This document shows positions 24,667 to 32,366 of a DNA stretch of 32,366 nucleotides, one piece after another. Source of the DNA: Paracoccaceae bacterium (GTDB taxonomy: Bacteria > Pseudomonadota > Alphaproteobacteria > Rhodobacterales > Rhodobacteraceae); contig JABDPT010000108.1 of NCBI GenBank assembly GCA_013042605.1, positions 1 to 32,366 on the forward strand, written 5' to 3'. A program made the translations under genes and the position numbers. The first letter of the stretch is position 1; each line of letters opens with the position of its first letter. Under the pieces are notes generated by a model that worked only from the letters and a program-made list of their open reading frames with translations, was not told the DNA's origin and did not search any database.

Positions 24667-26025
24667 ATGTCCAAATCGACTCTCACACGTCGTGGGCTGC
24701 TTAAAACGGGTGCCGTCGCCGGCGCTGGTCTGGCCGCGCCGACGATCTTTGACGGCAAGGCCTGGTCGGCCGCCCACACCGGTTTCACCAATGCGCCCGA
24801 GGGCGACACGGTCACGCTGGGCTTCAACGTGCCCCAGACCGGCCCCTATGCCGACGAAGGCGCCGACGAACTGCGCGCCTATGAGCTTGCGGTCGAGCAC
24901 CTCAATGGCGGCGGCGACGGCGGCATGCTCAACACCTTCTCGTCCAAGACGCTGGACGGCACGGGCATCAACGGCAAGCGCGTCGAGTACGTCACGGGCG
25001 ATACGCAGACCAAATCGGACGCGGCCCGCGCATCGGCCCGGTCGATGATCGAAAAAGACGGCGCCATCATGATCACCGGCGGCTCGTCCTCGGGCGTGGC
25101 CGTGGCGGTGCAGGCGCTTTGCCAGGAAGCCGGCGTGATCTTCATGGCCGGTCTGACCCACTCAAACGACACCACGGGCAAGGACCGGAAAGCCAATGGC
25201 TTCCGTCACTTCTTCAACTCGTACATGTCGGGCGCGGCGCTTGCGCCGGTGCTGGCCAATGCCTATGGCACCGACCGGAAAGCCTATCACCTGACGGCGG
25301 ACTACAACTGGGGCTACACCACCGAACAGGCGGTCAAGGAAAGCACCGAGGCGATCGGCTGGGAAACCGTGAACACGGTTCTGACCCCGCTGACGCAGAC
25401 GGACTTCTCGTCCTATATCGCGCCGGTTCTGAACTCGGGCGCCGACGTGCTCGTGCTCAACCACTACGGCGGCAACATGGTGAACTCGCTCACCAACGCG
25501 GTTCAGTTCGGTCTGCGCGACGCGCAAGCCAACGGCAAGAACTTCGAGATCGTCGTGCCGCTCTACTCGCGTCTGATGGCGCGTGGTGCGGGTGCCAACG
25601 TTAAGGGCATCTATGGCTCGACGAACTGGCACTGGTCACTGCCCGATGAAGGCAGCCAGGCGTTCACACGGTCCTTTGGCACCAAGTACGGCTTCCCGCC
25701 AAGCCAGGCCGCGCATACCTGCTATGTGCAGACCCTGCTTTATGCCGATGCCGTCAACCGTGCCGGAAGCTTCAACCCCTGTGCGGTCGTCGAGGCCCTC
25801 GAAGGGTTCGAGTTCGACGGGCTGGGCAACGGCCCGACGCTTTATCGCGCCGAAGACCACCAGTGCTTCAAGGACGTTCTGGTTGTGCGCGGGAAAGAGA
25901 ACCCGACTTCGGAATTCGACCTTCTCGAGATCGTCGAAATCACGCCAGCGTCGCAGGTGACCTATGCACCGGACCACCCGCAGTTCGCCGGCGGCGCACT
26001 GGGGTCGTGCAACCCGGGCGCATAA
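24667..26025 (+). CDS. ABC importer substrate-binding protein (branched-chain amino acid/amide type)
   Basis: The track ORF starts far upstream at 23989, antisense to the regulator. The ATG at 24667 with GGGAGGA about 5 nt upstream is clear and gives 452 aa. The N terminus is a Tat signal: TRRGLLKTG, a hydrophobic stretch, then a cut near SAAH. The body is a type I periplasmic binding protein (VTLGFNVPQTGPYADEGADE; ITGGSSSGVAVAVQALCQEA), as in LivK, AmiC or urea-binding families. The ligand cannot be read from sequence. Four transporter genes follow. A strong hairpin after the stop may raise the level of this protein relative to the permeases. Confidence 0.92.
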   Translation: MSKSTLTRRGLLKTGAVAGAGLAAPTIFDGKAWSAAHTGFTNAPEGDTVTLGFNVPQTGPYADEGADELRAYELAVEHLNGGGDGGMLNTFSSKTLDGTGINGKRVEYVTGDTQTKSDAARASARSMIEKDGAIMITGGSSSGVAVAVQALCQEAGVIFMAGLTHSNDTTGKDRKANGFRHFFNSYMSGAALAPVLANAYGTDRKAYHLTADYNWGYTTEQAVKESTEAIGWETVNTVLTPLTQTDFSSYIAPVLNSGADVLVLNHYGGNMVNSLTNAVQFGLRDAQANGKNFEIVVPLYSRLMARGAGANVKGIYGSTNWHWSLPDEGSQAFTRSFGTKYGFPPSQAAHTCYVQTLLYADAVNRAGSFNPCAVVEALEGFEFDGLGNGPTLYRAEDHQCFKDVLVVRGKENPTSEFDLLEIVEITPASQVTYAPDHPQFAGGALGSCNPGA

Positions 26026-26044
26026 ACGCAACCTGACAAAAACA

Positions 26045-26070
26045 GACCGCGCGCATCACAGCGCGCGGTC
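26045..26070 (+). promoter_or_regulatory. Intercistronic hairpin between binding protein and permease
   Basis: GACCGCGCGC-ATCACA-GCGCGCGGTC is a perfect 10-bp stem, 19 bp past the stop and without a T-run. In binding-protein operons such hairpins commonly protect the upstream mRNA or attenuate read-through, giving excess binding protein. Confidence 0.65.
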
Positions 26071-26120
26071 ACCCCGCGGGCCAGGACGGGCCGCGATTGT
26101 CTGACGAGGTGGGAAAGACA

Positions 26121-27152
26121 ATGGACGCCATAATCCTGCAAATTCTGAACGGGCTGGACAAGGGTAGCGCCTATGCGCTGATCGCGCTTGGCCTGACGCT
26201 GATCTTCGGCACGCTCGGCGTGGTGAACTTCGCGCACGGGGCGCTGTTCATGCTGGGCGCCTTCTGCGCGGTCACGCTGAACGGTATTCTGACGATCAGC
26301 CATACGGTGATCGACGAAACCCGCACCGATTTTCTGGGCAATCCGCTCAAGGTCGAGGTGCCCTATATCTACGACATCTTCGGAGAGACATTGGGGGCCT
26401 CCATCATCGACTGGTCGGTGCCCTTGGCGATCCTCTTCGCCATCCCCGTGATGATCCTGATCGGCGTGATCATGGAACGCGGGTTGATCAAGTTCTTCTA
26501 CAAGCGGCCCCATGCCGACCAGATCCTCGTCACCTTCGGCCTGGCCATCGTCTTGCAGGAAATCATCAAGTATTTCTACGGCGCGAACCCCATTCCCACC
26601 CCCGCGCCCGAGGCCTTCATCGGGTCGTTCGACTTCGGTCAGCTGATCGGGTTCGATGCCAACACCATCATCTACCCCTATTGGCGGCTGGTCTATTTCG
26701 GCTTTGCCATGATCATCATCACCGGCGTCTTCGCCTTCCTGCAGTTCACCACCTTCGGGATGGTCGTGCGCGCGGGCATGGCTGATCGGGAAACCGTGCA
26801 GCTTCTGGGCATCAACATCGACAAGCGCTTCACGCTGATGTTCGGGCTTGCGGCGGCGGTCGCGGGGCTTGCGGGGGTGATGTACACGCCCATCAATTCG
26901 CCCAACTACCACATGGGCATGGATTTCCTCGTTCTCAGTTTTGTTGTGGTCGTGGTCGGTGGCATGGGATCCCTCCCCGGCGCCGTGCTCGCGGGGTTCC
27001 TTCTGGGAATTCTGGAAAGCTTTGCCTCGATGGGGGCCGTGATCGACCTGATCCCAGGGATCAACCAGGTGATCATCTACCTCGTCGCCATTGTCATTCT
27101 GCTGACCCGTCCGAGGGGCCTGATGGGCCGCAAGGGCGTGATGGAGGAATAA
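26121..27152 (+). CDS. ABC importer permease, LivH type
   Basis: ATG 26121 with GGTGGGAAAG just upstream gives 343 aa; the track TTG at 26097 is unlikely. It has the LivH pattern of eight or so helices ([33 protein letters not shown] near the N terminus; [20 protein letters not shown] near the C terminus). Between the first helices there is a long polar insert ([20 protein letters not shown]) not usual in LivH. It is the first of two permeases, with the next start 5 bp away. Confidence 0.93.
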   Translation: MDAIILQILNGLDKGSAYALIALGLTLIFGTLGVVNFAHGALFMLGAFCAVTLNGILTISHTVIDETRTDFLGNPLKVEVPYIYDIFGETLGASIIDWSVPLAILFAIPVMILIGVIMERGLIKFFYKRPHADQILVTFGLAIVLQEIIKYFYGANPIPTPAPEAFIGSFDFGQLIGFDANTIIYPYWRLVYFGFAMIIITGVFAFLQFTTFGMVVRAGMADRETVQLLGINIDKRFTLMFGLAAAVAGLAGVMYTPINSPNYHMGMDFLVLSFVVVVVGGMGSLPGAVLAGFLLGILESFASMGAVIDLIPGINQVIIYLVAIVILLTRPRGLMGRKGVMEE

Positions 27153-27156
27153 TCAG

Positions 27157-28377
27157 ATGCTGGGTCTGAACAAGAAAGACTTCTCGCTCCTTCTGATCGT
27201 CGCACTTCTGACGATGCTGGCGCCCTTCATCCTCAACCCCTTCCCGGAAGGGTCGGAACTGGCGCAGTTCAACGCGGGCTATCCCGACCTGATGCAGCGT
27301 TTCGTGATCTTCGGGATCTTCGCCATCGGGTTCAATATCCTCTTCGGTCTGACCGGATATCTCAGCTTCGGCCACGCCGCCTTCCTGGGTGTCGGGTCTT
27401 ATGCCGGGGTCTGGATGATGAAGCTGCTGACCATGAACGTGATCCCCGCGATCCTCGTGTCGGTCATCGTGGCGGGCCTCTTCTCGATCCTCATCGGCTA
27501 CATCTCGCTGCGCCGGTCGGGCATTTATTTCTCGATCCTGACACTGGCCTTCGCGCAGATGTCCTTCGCGCTGGCCTATTCGGTGCTGACACCACTCACG
27601 GGCGGGGAGACCGGGCTGCAACTGTCGCTCAACGACCCGCGCATCATCGGCACCAGCGTGACCGAAAGCGGATCGATCCCGGTGACCCACCTCTTCGGGC
27701 TCGAGATGCGTGACAGCTTCGAGCTTGAGATGGGCGCATGGCTTTTCACCTTCAACGCCGGATACTACGTCTGCGCGGTGGTCCTGCTTGTCGCCTTCTA
27801 CATCGCGATCCGCATCTTCCGCTCGCCCTTCGGGATGATGCTGCGCGCGGTGAAATCGAACCAGCAGCGCATGAAATACACCGGGCTGAACCCCAAACCC
27901 TACACGCTCGCGGCCTTCGTGATCTCGGGCATGTATGCCGGTCTGGCCGGTGGCCTGATGGTGTCGATGGACCCGCTGGCCGGGGCCGAGCGGATGTTCT
28001 GGACCGCCTCGGGCGAGGTCGTGCTGATGACCATCCTCGGCGGCGCCGGCACGCTCATCGGGCCGATCCTTGGCGCGGGCATGATCAAGTACATGGAAAA
28101 CATCCTGTCCAAGATCAACTCGACCATTCTGCATGAATGGTTCGCCTTCATGCCCGACGGGATCGAGGATCTGCTTGTCACGCTCGTCTATCCCTTTATC
28201 GGCAAGGGCTGGCATCTGACGCTTGGGATCATCTTCATGCTGGTCGTGATCTTCCTGCCCGGCGGCCTTGTCGAAGGCGGCCAGCGGATCGCCCGCCTCT
28301 TCCGCCGCAAGAAGGAAGAGCCCAAGGGGCCCGATCCCGAGCATCATCCGAAACCCGCGCCCCACGTGGCCGAATAA
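27157..28377 (+). CDS. ABC importer permease, LivM type
   Basis: This 406-aa permease pairs with the LivH-type protein. Typical motifs are [38 protein letters not shown] and the EAA-like region ([19 protein letters not shown]). GGAGGAAT at the end of the preceding gene is its ribosome site. The C terminus has an extra charged tail ([18 protein letters not shown]), about 25 residues beyond the last helix, probably cytoplasmic. Confidence 0.93.
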   Translation: MLGLNKKDFSLLLIVALLTMLAPFILNPFPEGSELAQFNAGYPDLMQRFVIFGIFAIGFNILFGLTGYLSFGHAAFLGVGSYAGVWMMKLLTMNVIPAILVSVIVAGLFSILIGYISLRRSGIYFSILTLAFAQMSFALAYSVLTPLTGGETGLQLSLNDPRIIGTSVTESGSIPVTHLFGLEMRDSFELEMGAWLFTFNAGYYVCAVVLLVAFYIAIRIFRSPFGMMLRAVKSNQQRMKYTGLNPKPYTLAAFVISGMYAGLAGGLMVSMDPLAGAERMFWTASGEVVLMTILGGAGTLIGPILGAGMIKYMENILSKINSTILHEWFAFMPDGIEDLLVTLVYPFIGKGWHLTLGIIFMLVVIFLPGGLVEGGQRIARLFRRKKEEPKGPDPEHHPKPAPHVAE

Positions 28378-28391
28378 GGAGGGCCTGAGAC

Positions 28392-29150
28392 ATGGGTATT
28401 CTCGAAGTCAAAGGCGTCAATAAACGGTTCGGCGGGTTGCAGGCGCTGGGCGATGTGAACCTCTCAGTCGAGGAAAACACCGTCCACGCCATCATCGGGC
28501 CCAACGGCGCGGGCAAATCGACCCTGCTCAACGTGCTCGTGGGCAAGCTGATCCCCGATACCGGATCGGTGATGTTCGACGGGCAATCCGTGTTGGGCCG
28601 GTCCCCGCACGAGATCAACCAGATGGGCATTTCCCGCGTGTTCCAGACGCCCGAGATCTTCGGCGATCTCACGGTGATGGAAAACGTGATGATCCCCTGT
28701 TTCGCGCGTCGCGACGGATCGTTCCGCCTGCATGCGTTCGAGACGGTGTTCAACGAAAAGGCGCTTGTCGAACAGGCCGAACAGATCCTGATCGACGTGA
28801 ACATGATCGACAAACGCGACATGCACGCGGCCTCCATGTCGCGCGGCGACAAACGGCGGCTGGAAATGGCAATGTGCCTTGTGCAGGAACCGCGGCTTCT
28901 GCTTCTCGACGAACCCACCGCGGGCATGGCGCGGGCCGATACCAACAACACCATCGAGCTGCTCAAGGAAATCAACGAAAAGCGCGACATCACCATGGCG
29001 ATCATCGAACACGACATGCATGTCGTCTTCAGCCTGGCCGAGCGGATCACCGTTCTGGCACAGGGCACGCCGCTTGTCGAAGACACGCCGGAAAACATCA
29101 AAGGGCACCCGAAGGTGCAGGAAGCATATCTGGGGCAAGCACATGGCTAA
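28392..29150 (+). CDS. ABC importer ATPase, LivG type
   Basis: The 252-aa ATPase has Walker A GPNGAGKST, Walker B LLLLDEPTAGM and the switch His in AIIEHDMHVV. The signature segment reads SMSRGDKRRLEMAM instead of the usual LSYGEQ or LSGGQ form. AAGGAGG lies about 9 nt before the ATG. The 3' end overlaps the next gene by 8 nt, so the two ATPases are translationally linked. Confidence 0.93.
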   Translation: MGILEVKGVNKRFGGLQALGDVNLSVEENTVHAIIGPNGAGKSTLLNVLVGKLIPDTGSVMFDGQSVLGRSPHEINQMGISRVFQTPEIFGDLTVMENVMIPCFARRDGSFRLHAFETVFNEKALVEQAEQILIDVNMIDKRDMHAASMSRGDKRRLEMAMCLVQEPRLLLLDEPTAGMARADTNNTIELLKEINEKRDITMAIIEHDMHVVFSLAERITVLAQGTPLVEDTPENIKGHPKVQEAYLGQAHG

Positions 29151-29949
29151 TGACAGCAATCTTCTGGACAAATCCGCCGACAACGCGAACGCGTTGAACG
29201 AGCGTCCCGATTTCTCGGCCCATGCCAACAAGGCCACCACGGCGCCTGCCTATTTCTCGGTTTACGACATGCACGCCTATTACGGCGAAAGCTATATCGT
29301 GCAGGGCGTGAGTTTTACGGTGCATGAAGGCGAAATTCTCGCCCTTCTGGGCCGCAACGGGGCGGGCAAGACCTCGACCCTGCGCTCCATCGCCCGGATC
29401 GGCGACCCGGAAGTGACCCATGGAGAGATCTGGCTCGATCACCAGCCCCTGCACACGATGTCGAGCCACGAGGCCGCGCAATCGGGCCTTGGCCTTGTCC
29501 CGGAAGACCGTCGCATCATTCAGGGGCTCACGGTCGAGGAGAACCTCAAGCTCGCCCAGATCGCCCCGCCCATCGGCTGGTCGATCGACCGCATCTACGA
29601 TCTCTTCCCGCGCCTCGGCGAACGCCGAAACCAGGAAGGCACGACGCTCTCGGGCGGCGAACAGCAAATGCTCTCGATCGCCCGCGCGCTGGCCCGCGAT
29701 ATCAAGGTGCTGCTTCTCGACGAGCCCTACGAAGGGCTGGCCCCGGTGATCGTGGACGAGATCGAAAAGACCCTCACCCACATCAAGGAACAGGGCATGA
29801 CCACGGTCATCGTCGAACAGAACGCGGTGCGCGCGCTGCAACTGGCCGACCGCGCGGTGATCCTCGATACCGGGACGATCGTCTTTGACGGCACCGCCGA
29901 AGAGGTGCTCGACAACGAAGCGCTGCGCGCCGAATACCTCGCGATCTGA
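29143..29949 (+). CDS. ABC importer ATPase, LivF type
   Basis: The track ORF opens too far upstream; ATG 29143, overlapping the LivG-type stop, gives 268 aa. After an N-terminal extension of about 35 polar residues (SNLLDKSADNANALNERPD) the ATPase begins. Walker A is GRNGAGKTS, the signature is LSGGEQQMLSIARAL and Walker B is LLLDEPYEGL. LIVF-type proteins usually start directly at the ATPase core, so the extension is unusual. A dispersed repeat and a GC hairpin follow the stop. Confidence 0.93.
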   Translation: MANDSNLLDKSADNANALNERPDFSAHANKATTAPAYFSVYDMHAYYGESYIVQGVSFTVHEGEILALLGRNGAGKTSTLRSIARIGDPEVTHGEIWLDHQPLHTMSSHEAAQSGLGLVPEDRRIIQGLTVEENLKLAQIAPPIGWSIDRIYDLFPRLGERRNQEGTTLSGGEQQMLSIARALARDIKVLLLDEPYEGLAPVIVDEIEKTLTHIKEQGMTTVIVEQNAVRALQLADRAVILDTGTIVFDGTAEEVLDNEALRAEYLAI

Positions 29950-29963
29950 GCGACACCCCGGCC

Positions 29964-29994
29964 TCTTTGGTCCGAAAATATCCTCGCCGAAGGC
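29964..29994 (+). repeat. 31-bp dispersed repeat, copy B
   Basis: TCTTTGGTCCGAAAATATCC followed by TCGCCGAAGGC lies 14 bp after the LivF-type stop, on the sense strand as in copy A. Three of 31 bases differ from copy A. Confidence 0.75.
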
Positions 29995-29995
29995 C

Positions 29996-30018
29996 GCCCC
30001 GCCCCCCCCGGGCGGGGC
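29996..30018 (+). terminator. GC hairpin ending the ABC operon
   Basis: GCCCCGCCC-CCCCC-GGGCGGGGC forms a perfect 9-bp stem with a 5-nt loop right after the dispersed repeat. There is no T-run, but position and stability suit the end of the operon. Confidence 0.55.
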
Positions 30019-30084
30019 CGAACGTCGTGCCGCGCGGAACGCGCGTCCGCTTGATAGCGGGCGGGGACGCGATAGGTTTGGGAC

Positions 30085-31107
30085 ATGCGCGACCCTGTTC
30101 TCACCGTCACCCCGAAAGGGCTCTATTGCCCGGCCGGGGATTTCTTCATCGACCCATGGCGCCCCGTGGACCGCGCGCTGATCACCCACGGCCACGCCGA
30201 TCACGCCCGTCCCGGGCACGGGTCGTATCTGGCCACACACACCGCGCTTCCGGTGATGCGGCACCGCCTTGGCGAGATCGACGCCGAGGGTATTTCCTTC
30301 AGTGAAACCAGGCAGATCGGGGATGCGACCGTTTCCTTCCACCCCGCCGGTCATGTACCGGGTTCGGCCCAGATCCGGGTCGAGGTGGGCGGTGAGGTCT
30401 GGGTCGCCTCGGGTGACTACAAGACCGAAGACGACGGTCTCTCGGAACCCTTCGAACCGGTGCGCTGCCACGCCTTCATCAGCGAATGTACCTTTGGGCT
30501 TCCCGTCTTTAAATGGGCCGCACAAGCCGAAACGGGCGCGGCCATCAACGCGTGGTGGGCCGCCAATGCCGCCGCCGGGCGCGCCAGCGTGCTGGGTGCC
30601 TATGCGCTGGGCAAGGCGCAGCGACTTCTCTCGCTTCTCGACCTCGCCATCGGCCCGATCCTCACCCACGGCGCGGTCGAGGCCACGAACGCGATTTTCC
30701 GCACGCAGAACATCGCCTTGCCCGACACGCACCAGGTCACGCCCGACCTCGATCCCAAGGCCCATCCCGGCGCGCTGATCCTCGCGCCGCCCTCGGCCCT
30801 TGGCACGCCATGGATGCGCCGGTTCGGCCCGGCCTCGACCGGATTCGCCAGCGGCTGGATGGCCCTGCGCGGGGTGCGGCGGCGGCGCGCGGCGGATCGG
30901 GGCTTCGTGATGTCGGACCATGCCGACTGGGCCGGGCTGAACGCGGCGATTGCCGAAACCGGGGCCGAACGCGTGTTCGTCACCCACGGCTATACCGCGA
31001 TCTTCCAGCGCTGGCTCAGCGATCAGGGCTATGAGGCGCAGGTGCTGGAAACCGAGTACGAGGGCGAAACCCTCGAAAGCCCGGCCACGGCGGAGGACGG
31101 GGCATGA
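30085..31107 (+). CDS. Ligase-associated metallo-beta-lactamase nuclease
   Basis: The 340-aa protein has the metallo-beta-lactamase/beta-CASP layout. The metal motif is THGHADHARPGH (His35, His37, Asp39, His40), followed by FHPAGHVPGSAQI, ASGDYKTEDD, SECTFGLP and a final FVTHGY. It matches the family described as ligase-associated DNA exonuclease, related to RNA 3'-end processing nucleases. It overlaps the DNA ligase gene by ATGA, the usual genetic linkage. A role in DNA repair with the ligase is established only by association. Confidence 0.9.
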   Translation: MRDPVLTVTPKGLYCPAGDFFIDPWRPVDRALITHGHADHARPGHGSYLATHTALPVMRHRLGEIDAEGISFSETRQIGDATVSFHPAGHVPGSAQIRVEVGGEVWVASGDYKTEDDGLSEPFEPVRCHAFISECTFGLPVFKWAAQAETGAAINAWWAANAAAGRASVLGAYALGKAQRLLSLLDLAIGPILTHGAVEATNAIFRTQNIALPDTHQVTPDLDPKAHPGALILAPPSALGTPWMRRFGPASTGFASGWMALRGVRRRRAADRGFVMSDHADWAGLNAAIAETGAERVFVTHGYTAIFQRWLSDQGYEAQVLETEYEGETLESPATAEDGA

Positions 31108-32366
31108 GGGCCTTCGCCGATCTTTTCACCGCCCTCGACCAGACCACGAAGACGAACGCCAAGGTCGCCGCCCTCGCCGCCTATTTCGACACGGCCTCGG
31201 ACACGGACAAGCTCTGGACCATCGCGCTTCTCTCGGGCCGCCGCCCGCGCCGGACGGTGACCACCACGCTTCTGCGCGAATGGGCCGCCGAAGAGGCGGG
31301 CATCCCGCTCTGGCTTTTCGAGGAAAGCTATCCCATCGTCGGCGATCTGGCCGAAACCATCGCCCTCGTCCTGCCGCCGCCCACGCGCAGCACCGACCTT
31401 GGGCTGACCCACTGGATCACCCGGATCCGCCAGCTTGCCGATGCCGACGAGGCCGCCCGCAAGACCGCCATCCGCGACGCCTGGGATCAACTCGCCACAA
31501 CCGAGCGTTTCGTGTTCAACAAGTTGATCACCGGCGGCTTTCGCATGGGCGTGAGCCAAAAGCTGATGACCCGCGCGCTGTCGACGGCCACGGGCATCGA
31601 CGCGTCGGATCTTGCGCACCGGCTGATGGGCGACTGGACACCGGACACGACCAGCTATCACGCCCTGATCGAAGCGCCCGATCCGGGGGCGGACCTCTCC
31701 AAACCCTATCCCTTTTATCTCGCCTATCAGCTCGACGACGGACCCGAACCGCTGGGCGATCCGGGCGATTGGGCGGCCGAGCATAAATGGGACGGGATCC
31801 GCGGCCAGTTGATCCGCCGCGGCGGCGCGCATTTCCTGTGGTCGCGGGGCGAAGAACTGATGACCAACCGCTTCCCCGAACTGGCCACGGCGCGCGATTA
31901 CCTGCCCGAAGGCTGCGTGATCGACGGCGAGGTTCTGGCCTGGGCCGACGGCGCCCCCCTGCCCTTCAACGCGCTGCAAAAGCGGATCGGGCGCAAGACC
32001 GTGCCGAAAAAGCTTCTGGCCGAGGCGCCGGTGATCCTGCAGGCCTATGATCTGCTCGAGGAGGGCGGCGAGGATCTGCGCCCCCTGCCCTTCGCCACCC
32101 GCCGCGCGCGGCTGGACGCGCTGATCGGTGCGGTGCCGGCAGAGGCGCCGTTCCGCCTCTCTCCACTCCTCTGCTTCGCCACCTGGGACGATCTGGCCGC
32201 CGAACGCGCGCGCTCGCGCGAGATCGAGGCCGAGGGCGTGATGCTCAAGCGCCGCGACGCCCCCTATCGCGACGGGCGGCGCAAGGGCGATTGGTGGAAA
32301 TGGAAGGTCGATCCACTGACCATCGACGCGGTGATGATCTATGCGCAATCGGGCCATGGGCGGCGC
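31104..32366 (+). CDS. ATP-dependent DNA ligase (3' end outside window)
   Basis: The frame stays open from ATG 31104 to the window end (421 codons) and is missing from the track because it has no stop. An N-terminal DNA-binding domain (about 1-195: FNKLITGGFRMGVSQKLMTR) precedes the adenylation domain. The nucleotidyl Lys228 lies in EHKWDGIRGQ, and later motifs include VIDGEVLAW, EGVMLKRRD and DWWKWK. The OB-fold domain is just beginning. The start overlaps the nuclease stop (ATGA). This bacterial group of ATP-dependent ligases (LigC/LigB-like) is accessory to NAD-dependent LigA and probably serves repair. Confidence 0.93.
   Translation, partial: MRAFADLFTALDQTTKTNAKVAALAAYFDTASDTDKLWTIALLSGRRPRRTVTTTLLREWAAEEAGIPLWLFEESYPIVGDLAETIALVLPPPTRSTDLGLTHWITRIRQLADADEAARKTAIRDAWDQLATTERFVFNKLITGGFRMGVSQKLMTRALSTATGIDASDLAHRLMGDWTPDTTSYHALIEAPDPGADLSKPYPFYLAYQLDDGPEPLGDPGDWAAEHKWDGIRGQLIRRGGAHFLWSRGEELMTNRFPELATARDYLPEGCVIDGEVLAWADGAPLPFNALQKRIGRKTVPKKLLAEAPVILQAYDLLEEGGEDLRPLPFATRRARLDALIGAVPAEAPFRLSPLLCFATWDDLAAERARSREIEAEGVMLKRRDAPYRDGRRKGDWWKWKVDPLTIDAVMIYAQSGHGRR

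Noticed and set aside
27094-28365. 423-codon minus-strand ORF opposite the LivM-type permease
   Set aside because: It is His/Asp/Arg-rich, typical of antisense reading of a membrane protein gene in high-GC DNA.
29098-30987. 629-codon minus-strand ORF across the second ATPase and the nuclease
   Set aside because: It spans two well-supported plus-strand genes and their intergenic hairpin, has low-complexity composition and no ribosome site.

Overview
The window looks like an alphaproteobacterial chromosome, most likely from the Rhodobacteraceae (Roseobacter group). It is GC-rich from about 9.1 kb onward. Supporting genes include a GapR/DUF2312 protein, a BigR/SqrR sulfide operon, a VPLPA-CTERM protein, an ScfR-type regulator, a kinase fused to a solute:sodium symporter domain, and intergenic repeats that I associate with this family. 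All functional calls come from reading motifs; no database search was run.

Region 1 (1 to about 9,110) is accessory and partly decayed. It opens with the 5' end of a probable IS transposase on the minus strand, then an unrecognised 194-codon ORF. Next is a divergent oxyR/katG peroxide-defence pair with a palindrome between the genes. After that come a small winged-helix-like regulator, a small membrane-protein pseudogene with two in-frame stops at apparent Trp codons, and a secreted VPLPA-CTERM protein. The tail holds an IS1182-like transposase remnant joined directly to a headless tyrosine recombinase, an orphan SUKH/SMI1-like protein, and about 570 bp without genes. This segment ends at the 3' end of tRNA-Thr(TGT), a common island attachment site.

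Region 2 (about 9,110 to 15,700) looks like core genome. It holds a conserved hypothetical protein, gapR, a small membrane protein, two divergent SnoaL-like proteins and a bifunctional enoyl-CoA hydratase/3-hydroxyacyl-CoA dehydrogenase. A 98-bp palindromic element sits exactly between two convergent stop codons. A DksA/TraR zinc-finger protein follows, flanked by two tiny ORFs with similar C-terminal tails.

Region 3 (about 15,870 to 18,490) is a sulfide/persulfide detoxification locus. A BigR/SqrR-type repressor with the two expected cysteines is divergent from blh (persulfide dioxygenase), two YeeE/YedE half-transporters and a DUF442 sulfurtransferase/phosphatase-like protein. An AT-rich 22-bp palindrome between the divergent starts is the likely operator.

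Region 4 (about 18,480 to 24,450, minus strand) runs from an ScfR-type XRE regulator to a receiver-only response regulator, a small membrane protein, a symporter-domain histidine kinase and a FliM/FliN (SpoA) domain protein with a Leu-Pro-Asp-rich tail.

Region 5 (about 24,510 to 32,366, plus strand) is a complete branched-chain amino acid/amide-type ABC importer: Tat-exported binding protein, two permeases and two ATPases. It is followed by a ligase-associated metallo-beta-lactamase nuclease overlapping an ATP-dependent DNA ligase that runs off the window end.
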